59,965 bases of DNA, taken from assembly GCA_031296355.1 (NCBI GenBank), contig JARLFX010000286.1:1-59965 (forward strand), read 5' to 3'. Positions 1 through 8,240 of the stretch are shown piece by piece (within the stretch, counting starts at the first letter, position 1; each line of letters starts with the position of its first letter). The notes below the pieces were generated by a model, which was given only the letters and a program-made list of their open reading frames with translations, was not told the DNA's origin and made no database searches. The position numbers and the translations under genes are program-made. This DNA comes from Acidobacteriaceae bacterium. Lineage in GTDB: Bacteria > Acidobacteriota > Terriglobia > Terriglobales > Acidobacteriaceae.

Positions 1-16
1 CATCCAAACGCACCAC

Positions 17-115
17 GGGGTGTATGCCGTCTTCCGCTACGCTCCAGACGCCATACACCCCGTAAATCCTTCAACTTCCCGCTCGCCTACTGGCCTGCTT
101 TTACTCCGCCGCACT
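17..115 (+). repeat. Hairpin-bearing repeat, copy A
   Basis: Positions 17-61 form a long imperfect palindrome: 16-nt arms (17-32 and 46-61) around a 13-nt loop with one mismatch. The following ~50 bases are also shared, in reverse complement, with 9209-9262. The two copies therefore face each other as ~100-bp inverted repeats about 9.1 kb apart. Downstream, a short motif (TTTTACTCCGCC) occurs twice, near 99 and 123. Such repeats resemble ends of single-strand-transposing elements or REP-like sequences, but no matching transposase remains here. The structure is seen directly; the function is inferred. Confidence 0.8.
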
Positions 116-188
116 GGTAGGGTTTTACTCCGCCCTTGACACCCAATGACGAACGAGCCATCAGATATCCGATTAAGGAGGTATACAA

Positions 189-1109
189 GTGGCATTAAAG
201 CGGGTGGATCGGTCTGTATCGTTGCAATTGCGTGAGCCTATATCCAAGAACAGGCTGGAGGATGCGCGAACACTAGCACTAATTCCTCGCCTGCCGTACC
301 CAGGCAGTGCAAAGGATCTCAGGACTCGGCCACACCATGCAGAAGAGTACAAACGTTTGTTCAATATGTTTGACACTCAATATCACATCAGTCCTGAAAA
401 TCTTAGGGTTGTGTTATATGTAGCTGATTTAATTAAGCAACCAATTCCATTTATCCGGGTTCCTAGCGTCAGAGATCTATCCAGAAAGATGAAAGAGCTT
501 GCTGACGATATCGAGCGCGCGGAAAGGACGGGATTTTTATTGGCAAAGTACGCAGAGAAATACGATGCACAGGAGATTGTGGTATCAACTCGGGACGGCG
601 GGGCTATCGAAGTTACGGATAGTCCCAGAGTTCAAAGAATTATGCAAAGTTTATTGTTGGAACAAACTGAAGGAGAGGAGTTTGTTTCTCGCCTGCGCGA
701 TCGCGCGGATATATATGGTAGCTGGGTAGACAATTGTTACGAAAAAGAACCCCCAAGAGCGAGGCGCCTTGGGCGGCTGAAGCGTCTATTTGTAGGGTTA
801 TACCTAGAATACAAAATTGATTCTGCCCGCGTTCCGTATAACCACATTGCGGATCTTCTGAACTGTGTTCATGGTTTTGGAAGCGGTAGCCTAGACGGCA
901 GTCGATATAGGCGAGATCTTCGAGAATTCACGTGGACATGCAAAGATAGTTGGGTGCTTCTGTGTGCGAACTTCCGCAAATTTGACCCAGAAGAAAATAT
1001 ACCTGACAAAAATCAATTTATTCGACATCCAGATACTAGGCCTAATGCGATCACTCACCCCTCCGAATACCGAATCACGTTTCCGCTGAAGAAGACTCAG
1101 AGTACGTAA
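189..1109 (+). CDS. Hypothetical protein, orphan cargo gene
   Basis: This is a 306-residue soluble protein that I do not recognise. The GTG start is supported by a near-perfect Shine-Dalgarno (AAGGAGG at 175-181) seven bases upstream. The protein is charged, with many Arg, Glu and Asp residues, no signal peptide and no membrane segment; a mainly helical stretch covers about residues 95-180. It starts some 70 bases after the hairpin repeat and is followed by transposase and integrase remnants, so it is probably accessory cargo. Its codons look more AT-rich (many TTT, ATA, AAA) than those of the genes to the right, which fits transfer. The reading frame is intact. No function can be assigned. 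Confidence 0.72.
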   Translation: MALKRVDRSVSLQLREPISKNRLEDARTLALIPRLPYPGSAKDLRTRPHHAEEYKRLFNMFDTQYHISPENLRVVLYVADLIKQPIPFIRVPSVRDLSRKMKELADDIERAERTGFLLAKYAEKYDAQEIVVSTRDGGAIEVTDSPRVQRIMQSLLLEQTEGEEFVSRLRDRADIYGSWVDNCYEKEPPRARRLGRLKRLFVGLYLEYKIDSARVPYNHIADLLNCVHGFGSGSLDGSRYRRDLREFTWTCKDSWVLLCANFRKFDPEENIPDKNQFIRHPDTRPNAITHPSEYRITFPLKKTQST

Positions 1110-1319
1110 AGCCTCACCTAGAACATACCCCTGGACTGGAACAGCACCTCGGTTAACCTGCCCCAGTGATTATCAGAAATGGGGAGAGAGTGGACTAGCT
1201 CCGGATTGGGTCTGCTCTAAGTCAAGCACTACGCGCACAAGTTCGATGTAACTGGAGTTCGCTTTTAATTTTATCGGTTTCTTCTAGCGCACATTTGAGT
1301 TGGAGGGGGGAACGCTAGC

Positions 1320-1790
1320 CGATCATATTCGCGTTGCATTCTGGGGATATACGTCGGCTTCAATCCACCAAGCTATCAGACAGTTGCCCATTGCCTAAAG
1401 GACTGCTTCCGTCCAAAGGTCGGGCTCAAGGGCGAATATCCGGAGATCAAGTCGGAGTGGCCGGCATATGGCGTAATGCGGGAACTGGTTCTGGACAATG
1501 GGCTTGAGTTTCATAGCGAGAGCCTGGAGCAGGTGTGCTATTCCCCGGGCATTGAGATGCACTACTCAGCGCGCCGGGAACCATGGTTCAAGGGGAAGAT
1601 TGAGCGTTTCTTCGGCAGCTTAAATACCTTGCTGAAGGACAACGGTGAAGATATGAAGGTCGTACAAGAAGCCTTTAGACACGCCAGCTTCCGAACTACC
1701 ATGAATATTTACGCTCAAGCTATCCCCGCAAGACGCCGGGAAGCGCAAAGCAAGGTATTTCATCAAATTTATGCAGATTCCTCGAGTTGA
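1320..1790 (+). pseudogene. TnsB/Mu-type transposase remnant fused to a tyrosine-integrase tail
   Basis: The same frame is open from about 1320, although a start codon appears only at 1476. Translation gives the middle of a Mu/TnsB-type DDE integrase core: an SRCILG-like segment, the PPSY region, an LDNGLEFHS motif carrying the second acidic residue, and the REPWFKGKIERFF helix carrying the final Glu. At about 1640 the similarity switches to the end of a tyrosine recombinase (FRHASFRTTMNIYAQAIP, with the catalytic His-Arg-Tyr region) and stops at 1790. The catalytic N-terminus of the DDE domain and most of the integrase are missing. I read this as two broken mobile genes joined by deletion. 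The 104-codon ORF could be translated but is unlikely to work. Confidence 0.75.
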
Positions 1791-1819
1791 GTAAATATCG
1801 ACTGCTGCTTCAGGACGGC

Positions 1820-1854
1820 AGAGGTCGCGGGTTCGAGCCCCGTCGTCCCTGCCA
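1820..1854 (+). other. tRNA 3'-end fragment (attachment-site remnant)
   Basis: A T-arm (GCGGG, loop TTCGAGC, CCCGT at 1827-1843) is followed by a 7-nt acceptor strand (CGTCCCT), a discriminator base G and an encoded CCA ending at 1854. No 5' acceptor strand (AGGGACG) or D-arm lies upstream, so this is only the 3' part of a tRNA gene. An integrase tail in antisense begins 40-50 bases away. Together these look like one end of an element that had integrated in a tRNA gene. The parent tRNA cannot be named with confidence. Confidence 0.65.
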
Positions 1855-1883
1855 TAAACCTAAGAAATGCAAGGGTTTATGGC
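1851..1883. repeat. Perfect 10-bp inverted repeat over the tRNA CCA end
   Basis: GCCATAAACC at 1851-1860 is exactly complementary to GGTTTATGGC at 1874-1883, with a 13-nt loop. The left arm includes the encoded CCA of the tRNA fragment. It could be the old tRNA terminator stem or part of the recombination core. There is no long T-tract. Confidence 0.6.
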
Positions 1884-1892
1884 ACCGATAGC

Positions 1893-2064
1893 TGCTTTCA
1901 TACAGCACCCGAGGGTGCTGAGTCGAATCCCCTTCAAAAAGACCCCGAACAGCTAAATCCTGCGCGACACGTTTTTCCGCACTCACCGCCTGCTGATATA
2001 TTTCCAGCGTAATGCGAGAATTTGCATGCCGTAAGAGTTCCTGACGGATCGCTGCGGTCGATTG
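1893..2064 (-). pseudogene. Tyrosine integrase C-terminal remnant
   Basis: The minus strand encodes the last part of a phage-type tyrosine recombinase: QELLRHANSRITLEIYQQAV and then a basic, charged tail. The His and Arg of the HxxR box and the catalytic Tyr are visible. Upstream, toward 2169, the frame stays open but no longer resembles an integrase, so most of the gene is lost. Its C-terminus points at the tRNA 3' fragment, the usual arrangement for an integrase beside its attachment site. Limits are approximate. The remainder of 2065-2382 holds nothing I recognise. Confidence 0.68.
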
Positions 2065-2382
2065 ATTACGACCACCGTCAAGGCCCAAGATAGGTTGGCC
2101 GTTCTGCGACAGGATATTGAAACCCTGTTGCGGGCGCAGGGAAGGCAGGCATCTACGCTGAGACCGCATCTGAAACCTGCGCAGTTCCGTCGTGGCAATT
2201 CGATACGGCAGCAGTTGGGCAAACCGGGTTCAAACTACATGAATAAAGACCTGACTGTGATGGCACCTAATGTTGAGGGTAGAATGGCATGGGTGAGGCT
2301 GATACAAGTGGCATTTGTTGTAGACTTTGGGGTCTACGGTGGTCCGTAGAGTTTTCAGGATAGTGTGAGGAGTTGGTTCGCA

Positions 2383-2622
2383 ATGGATGAAGCGCAGATT
2401 TACGCCCGGCTGGGAGAAATATTCGAAAACGTCTTTGATGAAGACGGAATCCAGCTGACTCCTCATCTTTCTGCCAAGGATGTGGACGGCTGGGACAGCC
2501 TGACCCATATCCGGCTGATCCTGACGGTGGAGAAGGCATTCAAAATCAAGTTCTCGACCTCGGAGATTGGCAAGCTGGAAAATGTGGGTGATTTGGTCAC
2601 GCTGATACAGGCGCGTGCGTAG
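2383..2622 (+). CDS. Acyl carrier protein
   Basis: A 79-residue acyl carrier protein. The phosphopantetheine attachment motif is DSL at residues 38-40 (Ser39), preceded by GW and followed by the conserved helix II region and a VGDLVTLI end. I chose the ATG at 2383, which has AGGAG ten bases upstream, over the in-frame GTG at 2365. It is the first gene of a four-gene plus-strand set (ACP, FkbH-like, SGNH, MBOAT). FkbH-family proteins are known to load glyceryl or related C3 units on a dedicated ACP; by analogy this ACP should carry the acyl group that the MBOAT protein uses. It is unlikely to be the housekeeping fatty-acid AcpP, given its context and divergent sequence. Confidence 0.88.
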   Translation: MDEAQIYARLGEIFENVFDEDGIQLTPHLSAKDVDGWDSLTHIRLILTVEKAFKIKFSTSEIGKLENVGDLVTLIQARA

Positions 2623-2681
2623 GACGGGGCATAAGGTTCAGCTCCTATTTTAATGGAAGCCACAAGGATATGATCTAGCCG

Positions 2682-4613
2682 ATGAATCCACTGTATGCGG
2701 AGTTGCAATGGTTGCCGCGTGTGCCGGAAGATTTTGCCGCAAGGCTGAAGACTCTCGGGCGTGAGGACGGTAGCCTGGGGAGCAAAATTCAGGCGCTGGC
2801 ATCGTTTGCGCTGGATCTGAACCAACTGACCAGGCTGGCCAAGACCATCTGTAAAGCACAGCAGGAGAAAAAGCTGCTGGAGCCACTGGTGCCGTTCCGG
2901 CTCGCTGTACTGAGCAATGCGACCATCGACATGATTGTGCCGGCTCTGGTGGCAAGCGCAGCCCGGCATGGTATCGCTTTGGAGGTCATTCAGCCCGCCT
3001 ACGATCAGGTGGCGCAGGAGGCCCTGTCGCCGGAATCCAGCGTGAACCGGTCAAAGCCGGATGCGGTACTCTTTGCGCTCGACTATCGCGCGCTGCCGCT
3101 GAAGCTCTCTCCGGGAGATGCCGAGGTTGCCAAGGCGACCGTACAGGGCGCAATCGGCTATCTGCAGTCACTACGTCATGGCGTCCAGTCCAATGGCAGG
3201 ACGGTCTGCATCCTGCAGACGTTTGCGCCGCCAGTGGAGACCTTATTCGGGAGCATGGACCGCGCGTTGCCGGGAACACGGAGAAGCCTGATTGACGCCG
3301 TAAACCGTGAGCTGGCCGGGGCCGTACTGGGTACGGGCGATGTGTTGCTGGATGTTGCGGGGCTTGCGGAGACGGTCGGCCTGGCCGACTGGCACGATCC
3401 TCAGCTCTGGAACATGGCAAAGATCCCTTTCTCAGACCAACTCATTCCGCTATATGCCGATCATTTGGCGCGCTGCGTGGCGGCGATTCGCGGCAAGAGT
3501 CGCAAGGCACTCGTATTAGACCTGGACAACACGATATGGGGCGGGGTGATCGGGGACGACGGGCTGGACGGCATCCAGGTGGCACAGGGCGATGCACGAG
3601 GCGAGGCGCATCTGGCGGTGCAGCAGCTGGCGCTGGATCTGCGGCAGCGCGGCATCGTGCTGGCGGTCTCGTCGAAGAATACGGACGCGGTAGCGCGGGA
3701 GCCGTTTGAACAGCATGCAGAGATGCTACTGAGGCTGGAACACATCGCGGTATTTCAGGCCAACTGGAACGACAAGGCGAGCAATATTCAGGCCATCGCC
3801 GAGGAGTTGTCTCTTGGGTTGGATGCCATGGTCTTTCTGGACGACAATCCGGTTGAGCGGGGGCTGGTGCGCAAACTGCTTCCGCAGGTAGCCGTTCCCG
3901 AACTTCCGGAAGACCCAGCTTTCTACGCAAGAACGCTTGCCGCAGGCGGATACTTTGAGGCAATAGCTTTTGCAGCCGAAGATCTGGGGCGCGCGGGTTT
4001 CTACCAGGACAATGCCAAGCGCGCTATGCTGCTGCGGCAGGTGGGCGGCGTGGGCGACTATCTGGAGTCGCTGGAGATGATAATCACCTTCCAACCTTTT
4101 GACGCGACGGGAAGGACGCGCATCGTGCAGCTGATCAACAAATCCAACCAGTACAACCTGACCACGCGCCGCTACACGGAGCCTGAAATCGCTGCGGCCG
4201 AGGGCGATGCTGTGGTTTTCACGCTGCAGGTGCGACTGGCAGACATCTTCGGCGATAACGGAATGATCAGCGTGGTGATCTGCAAGCCGTCCGATGCCGG
4301 AGTCTGGGAGATTGATACCTGGCTCATGAGCTGCCGGGTACTGGGACGCAAGGTGGAGCATATGGTGCTGCGCGAGATACTGATGCATGCGCGGGCCGCC
4401 GGCATCCATACACTCACCGGCACATACCAGCCAACCGACCGCAATAAGCTGGTAGTGGACCACTATGCCAAGCTTGGATTTGCGCTGGTGAGCGAGGAGG
4501 AGAGCGGCGTGACGCGCTGGAAACTGGAAGTTGACGGCGCTGAACCGGAGCAGGCCCCGATGCGGGTCATCTCCCAGGGCTTTACGACAGCGAGGGAGAC
4601 GACAGTTACATGA
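2682..4613 (+). CDS. FkbH-like HAD-IIIC family protein
   Basis: A 643-residue FkbH-family enzyme. Residues about 70-260 form the N-terminal domain typical of the family. The HAD phosphatase domain follows, with motif I DLDNTIWGGV (Asp280, Asp282), a VSSKN motif near 345 and FLDDNP near 390. The C-terminal ~150 residues look like the GNAT-type domain often fused in this family (STY/N-rich NKSNQYNLTTRRY, then a LGFALV end). Characterised relatives dephosphorylate 1,3-bisphosphoglycerate and place a glyceryl unit on an ACP. The ACP gene just upstream and the 4-base overlap with the next gene support such a role. The exact acyl unit is not shown by the sequence. Confidence 0.9.
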   Translation: MNPLYAELQWLPRVPEDFAARLKTLGREDGSLGSKIQALASFALDLNQLTRLAKTICKAQQEKKLLEPLVPFRLAVLSNATIDMIVPALVASAARHGIALEVIQPAYDQVAQEALSPESSVNRSKPDAVLFALDYRALPLKLSPGDAEVAKATVQGAIGYLQSLRHGVQSNGRTVCILQTFAPPVETLFGSMDRALPGTRRSLIDAVNRELAGAVLGTGDVLLDVAGLAETVGLADWHDPQLWNMAKIPFSDQLIPLYADHLARCVAAIRGKSRKALVLDLDNTIWGGVIGDDGLDGIQVAQGDARGEAHLAVQQLALDLRQRGIVLAVSSKNTDAVAREPFEQHAEMLLRLEHIAVFQANWNDKASNIQAIAEELSLGLDAMVFLDDNPVERGLVRKLLPQVAVPELPEDPAFYARTLAAGGYFEAIAFAAEDLGRAGFYQDNAKRAMLLRQVGGVGDYLESLEMIITFQPFDATGRTRIVQLINKSNQYNLTTRRYTEPEIAAAEGDAVVFTLQVRLADIFGDNGMISVVICKPSDAGVWEIDTWLMSCRVLGRKVEHMVLREILMHARAAGIHTLTGTYQPTDRNKLVVDHYAKLGFALVSEEESGVTRWKLEVDGAEPEQAPMRVISQGFTTARETTVT

Positions 4614-5785
4614 CAGAGTCAAACCTCGGCAAGACGGAGATCGAGGATGCGAAGCTGCCGCGGCGGGATATCATCCTGCTGCCACTGATCATCCTGCTGA
4701 CGGTGCTGGTGTGCTTTCTGGCCACGGAAGTTGTGGCGCGGCATTATTTTGCGCAGGGCGCCGAGGGAAACTGCCTTGTCCGGGACGCACAGATCGGCTA
4801 CCGGTTCAAGAGCCATTGCACAATGCGGCAGAAGATTGCCGAAAGTCCATGGATCACGTATCAGTTCAACGAATGTGGCTACCGCAGCAAGGAACCCTGC
4901 GGACCGAAGCCGCCCGGGACGACCCGGATTGTTCTGCTGGGATCGTCGACCGCCGAGGGATATCTGGTCAATTATGACGAGACATTTGCGGTACGCGCGC
5001 AGCGGCGTCTGGCGCAAGACTACGGCCACCCATTTGAGATTCAGAACCTGGGTCGCGAGGAGTGTTTCCCCATCTGCGTATCCAAGCGTATGGATGAGGC
5101 GATGCAACTCAGGCCGGATCTGCTGGTGCTGGCACTCTCCCCTGTCGATATCCAGCATCTGGATCCGGCGGAGATGCAGGATCGGGACAAGCCCATGGCG
5201 CCGCTGGGCAATCCGGACATGGCTCCGGTCAAAATCAGCGCGCTGAAGAAGGTGCAGGTCTTCCTGTCGCAGAGCTATGCGGTGACGGCGATCCAGTACT
5301 TTCTATATCAGAACGCTTCAACGTTCATCCGGTTGTATCTGCACGGCGGCGATTCGACTGCTTATATCCGGACGCCGCTCTCGCCGGCGTGGATGAAGCG
5401 TTTTGACGCATTCGATCTGCTGCTTGGCGAGATGACGCAGCGGGCGCGCACGGCCCAGGTTCCGCTGGTAGTGATGGAGATGCCAAGCCTAGCGCAGGGC
5501 TCGTTGTTGTCAATGGACAAGCAGCCGCAAGGGGTGGATGCTGGCGTCTTCGACGCGGAGCTGAAGCGGATTGCAGCCAGCCACGGTGTGCAGTTTATTG
5601 ATGTGCTGGATGCTTTCCAGCACGGACCGAAGGCGAACCGGCTCTTCTACGTCATCAATGGCCATGTAAACGGAGCAGGCTCCGCGCTTGCCAGCGACGC
5701 TTTGGTGGAGCAATTGGAACAACAGCAGAGCCCTACGCTTGCCGGGCACAGCCAGACGCAGGATGCATTGGAACGGGGACGATAG
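4610..5785 (+). CDS. Membrane-anchored SGNH/GDSL hydrolase-like protein
   Basis: 391 residues. One hydrophobic segment (about residues 23-45) would anchor it, with the rest outside the cytoplasm. Block I is visible as LLGSSTAEG (near residue 108), and a late block reads INGHVNGAG, where the usual DxH of SGNH enzymes is NxH, so the catalytic acid may be replaced. The ATG overlaps the FkbH stop codon as ATGA and the MBOAT gene starts two bases after its stop, so translation is probably coupled. In alginate and similar acetylation systems an MBOAT protein works with an exported SGNH protein (AlgJ/AlgX type); this pair probably does the same with another acyl group. It could also be a binding rather than a catalytic partner. 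Confidence 0.82.
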   Translation: MTESNLGKTEIEDAKLPRRDIILLPLIILLTVLVCFLATEVVARHYFAQGAEGNCLVRDAQIGYRFKSHCTMRQKIAESPWITYQFNECGYRSKEPCGPKPPGTTRIVLLGSSTAEGYLVNYDETFAVRAQRRLAQDYGHPFEIQNLGREECFPICVSKRMDEAMQLRPDLLVLALSPVDIQHLDPAEMQDRDKPMAPLGNPDMAPVKISALKKVQVFLSQSYAVTAIQYFLYQNASTFIRLYLHGGDSTAYIRTPLSPAWMKRFDAFDLLLGEMTQRARTAQVPLVVMEMPSLAQGSLLSMDKQPQGVDAGVFDAELKRIAASHGVQFIDVLDAFQHGPKANRLFYVINGHVNGAGSALASDALVEQLEQQQSPTLAGHSQTQDALERGR

Positions 5786-5787
5786 AC

Positions 5788-7224
5788 ATGGATGCAGCCT
5801 CCTATCAGCTTGTAGTTTTTGGCCTGGCGGTGGCACTCGTCTCGAACCTTAGCCGTTCGTGGTTATGGCGCTCAATCGTTCTGCTAACGGCCAGCATCGT
5901 ATTCCTGGGCCTGATCGCGCGGAGCCCGATGGTCTACCTGCCGCTGGCCGGATTCCTATTGCTGGGCTACGTGGGACTGATCCTGATAGAGCGCAATTGG
6001 CCGCGGGCGACAATGTGCAGCGTGCTGGTCACCGTGTTCGCCTACATATGGCTGAAGAAGTACACTTTCCTGCCGGAGAGCCTGTTTCTGCACTCCGCCT
6101 ATTCCGCGCTCGGACTCTCGTACATCTTCTTCCGCGTACTGCACCTGCTCATCGACACGGGAGACAACCAGGAGAAGCGGCACATCGGCCTGGGTGCGTA
6201 CCTGCTGTACATGCTGAACTTCACCACGTTCATCTCCGGGCCGATCCAGCGCTATGACGCGTTCAGCCGGGATCAGTTTGCGGACAAACCGATTGCCCTG
6301 GGACCGCGCGTGATTGGCTCGCAACTGGAACGCATCGTACGCGGCTTTTTTAAGGTGAACGTGCTGGCGATGCTGCTGCACATGGTGCAGGACGATGCCG
6401 TGGCGCAACTATCACAGCCGATGCCGATGCAAATCAAGATGTTCGCGGCCATCAAGCTAGCCCTGGTATACCCGCTCTTCCTATACGCGAATTTCTCGGG
6501 CTACATCGACATCGTGATTGCACTGGCGCGGCTAATGCGGGTACGGTTGCCGGAGAACTTTGACCGCCCCTTCGCGGCCTCGTCAGTTCTGGATTTTTGG
6601 AACCGCTGGCACATGACGCTTTCAAACTGGCTGAAGACCTATGTCTATAACCCGCTGCTGGTATTACTGATGCGGCGCATCTCGTCGCTGGCGTGGCAGC
6701 CGTTCCTCGGCGTCATTTGCTTTTTTGTGACGTTCTTCCTCATCGGAGTTTGGCACGGCCGCACGTCAGAGTTCATCGTTTTCGGCGTGCTGACCGGTGG
6801 GGGAATGTCCATCAACAAGCTGTGGCAGTTGTGGCTGGGGCGTTTGATGGGACGCAAGGGCTACAAGGCGCTAGCCACAAATTCAGTGTATGTCTCCTGT
6901 AGCCGCGGACTAAACTTCGTCTGGTTCGGCTTCACGCTGTTCTGGTTCTGGGCTGGCTGGAAGCAGATTGGCGCTATCTTCAGCGCGTTAAGTGTCGTGG
7001 AGTGGATTAGTGTGTGGTTGACTGCGTGGCTGGTTGCCACTCTAGTGCTGGCGCTATGGGAATGGCTGCGCGTGGCGTTACTGAGCATACGGACGACGGA
7101 GGGGCCAATCCTGACTAGCCGCTATGCTCTCACCGTGTATGCGTCGGTAATGGGGCTGGTCGCGGTGGTGGTAACGGCTCTGCTGAACCAAGCAGCGCCG
7201 GAGATTGTCTACAAATCGTTCTAG
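5788..7224 (+). CDS. MBOAT-family membrane O-acyltransferase
   Basis: 478 residues with roughly ten or more membrane segments. Family landmarks include FTTFISGPIQRYDAF near residue 147, the NFSGYIDI and FDRPFAASSVLDFWNRWHMTLS region (about 235-285) and the invariant His in FFLIGVWHG near 325. MBOAT proteins of the AlgI/DltB group pass an acyl group across the membrane to a polysaccharide or teichoic acid. Here the acyl donor is likely the ACP at 2383 loaded by the FkbH-like protein, rather than acetyl-CoA. The gene follows the SGNH gene directly and its stop codon overlaps the convergent VOC gene. Confidence 0.9.
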   Translation: MDAASYQLVVFGLAVALVSNLSRSWLWRSIVLLTASIVFLGLIARSPMVYLPLAGFLLLGYVGLILIERNWPRATMCSVLVTVFAYIWLKKYTFLPESLFLHSAYSALGLSYIFFRVLHLLIDTGDNQEKRHIGLGAYLLYMLNFTTFISGPIQRYDAFSRDQFADKPIALGPRVIGSQLERIVRGFFKVNVLAMLLHMVQDDAVAQLSQPMPMQIKMFAAIKLALVYPLFLYANFSGYIDIVIALARLMRVRLPENFDRPFAASSVLDFWNRWHMTLSNWLKTYVYNPLLVLLMRRISSLAWQPFLGVICFFVTFFLIGVWHGRTSEFIVFGVLTGGGMSINKLWQLWLGRLMGRKGYKALATNSVYVSCSRGLNFVWFGFTLFWFWAGWKQIGAIFSALSVVEWISVWLTAWLVATLVLALWEWLRVALLSIRTTEGPILTSRYALTVYASVMGLVAVVVTALLNQAAPEIVYKSF

Positions 7225-7625
7225 GCCTGCACCAGTTCCAGAAGAAGTCCTGAGTCAGACATGAGCCATGCAATTTCGCGCAGGTCAAAGGCGACTGCGG
7301 GAACGCGACCGCTGACCAGGATCGAGCCCTGAGCGACGAGGTGGTCGATGGCTGCTTGAATGTCTGGTACTTGATAGCAGATGTGGTAGGTGCCGCCACC
7401 TTTCTTGAGCGTGCGATCGATGGGAGAGTTTGGGCCAAGAGGGGCGACCAGCTCAATCATGGGGTCTGCACCGCCGCGGCTGAGAAAACAGACGGAGACG
7501 GATTGGATGGGGTCGTCGAAGGGGCCGGAGACCAATTCGTAGCCGAAGAGGCTCTTGTACTCCGCAATGGCATCGTGTATGTTGCGGACGGCAACTCCGA
7601 CATGGTGAAAGACAAATGTATCCAT
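7221..7625 (-). CDS. VOC-family metalloenzyme (glyoxalase / methylmalonyl-CoA epimerase-like)
   Basis: 134 residues with two beta-alpha-beta-beta-beta units. The four expected metal ligands are present: His in HHVGVAV at the N-terminus, Glu in MIELVAP, His in YHICYQV and Glu in LLLELVQ. This pattern fits methylmalonyl-CoA epimerases and glyoxalase I-like enzymes. The start has GAGGGA ten bases upstream. It is convergent with the MBOAT gene and overlaps it by four bases, so it is transcribed separately; whether it belongs to the acylation system is open. The substrate cannot be read from the sequence. Confidence 0.82.
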   Translation of the reverse strand: MDTFVFHHVGVAVRNIHDAIAEYKSLFGYELVSGPFDDPIQSVSVCFLSRGGADPMIELVAPLGPNSPIDRTLKKGGGTYHICYQVPDIQAAIDHLVAQGSILVSGRVPAVAFDLREIAWLMSDSGLLLELVQA

Positions 7626-7723
7626 TTGTGATTATTCCCTCATGCAGAAGGGTAATACAGCGCAGAGTGACCTTGCCCCTGCAAAACGTCAGCGAGCTGT
7701 TCTAATGCGAAGGGGTAGCGAAT

Positions 7724-8020
7724 ATGCCGAAGACGACGCGGAAGCAGTACACACTGGAGTTCAAGCAAGAGGCAGTACGGCTGGTTGAGTCGGGTCAGAG
7801 TCTGGCCTCGGCGGCACGCACATTGGGCATCATCGAACAGACGTTGGGCAACTGGGTCAAGGCGCAGCGCAAGGGCACGTTGCAGGCAGTCAGTGGCAAG
7901 GCTGCTGTCACAGCCGAGCAGATGGAGAACCGACGTCTGCGAGCCGAGCTGGCGCGGGTCACCATGGAGCGCGACATCCTGGGAAAAGCGACGGCGTTTT
8001 TCGCGAAGGGCCAGCGATGA
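7724..8020 (+). CDS. IS3-family transposase OrfA
   Basis: 98 residues. It is a helix-turn-helix protein of the IS3 OrfA type: the N-terminus (RKQYTLEFKQEAVRLVESG) and LGIIEQTLGNWVKA match the DNA-binding helices, and a leucine-zipper-like region near ENRRLRAELARVTMERDIL matches the dimerisation part. Its stop overlaps the orfB ATG (ATGA at 8017-8020), the usual arrangement where OrfAB is made by frameshifting. Since orfB is broken, the element cannot move by itself. Confidence 0.92.
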   Translation: MPKTTRKQYTLEFKQEAVRLVESGQSLASAARTLGIIEQTLGNWVKAQRKGTLQAVSGKAAVTAEQMENRRLRAELARVTMERDILGKATAFFAKGQR

Positions 8021-8240
8021 AGTACGCCTTTATTCTGCGCAACAAATTGGTCTGGCCCATCTGCGTGCAGTGCCGAGTACTCGAAGTCAGCGTCTCCGGC
8101 TATCACCAACATCAGGCGCGGCGGCGCAAGATCGCCACGCGTCGCCATCTCAGCGACGAGGCTTTGCTGGTTCACATCCGCGCTGTTTATGCGGCCAATC
8201 GCGGTGCGTATGGATGGCCGCGCATCTGGCGGCAACTGCG
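8017..8240 (+). pseudogene. IS3-family transposase OrfB, 5' fragment
   Basis: About 75 residues of the OrfB N-terminal region are recognisable, ending in the conserved HTH_21-like stretch (RGAYGWPRIWRQLRA). The DDE catalytic core is absent. After about 8240 the frame continues for over 100 codons only because it runs antisense through the IS110 transposase gene. Confidence 0.85.

Larger units (their letters stand above)
7668..8240 (+). mobile_element. Truncated IS3-family insertion sequence
   Basis: It comprises a left-end candidate (TGACCTTGCCCCT at 7668-7680), intact orfA, and the first 75 codons of orfB. The right part is missing: the sequence changes to an IS110 transposase read from the other strand near 8240. 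No right inverted repeat was seen. Confidence 0.7.

Noticed and set aside
17..61. Hairpin as a simple Rho-independent terminator
   Set aside because: There is no T-run, the loop is long and conserved, and the repeat extends well past the stem, so a mobile-element end fits better.
1810..2169. 119-residue minus-strand protein ending in a GRRGSNPRPLP-like sequence
   Set aside because: The C-terminal part is the antisense of a tRNA 3' end, a well-known source of false proteins. Only the integrase-like segment is kept, as a pseudogene.
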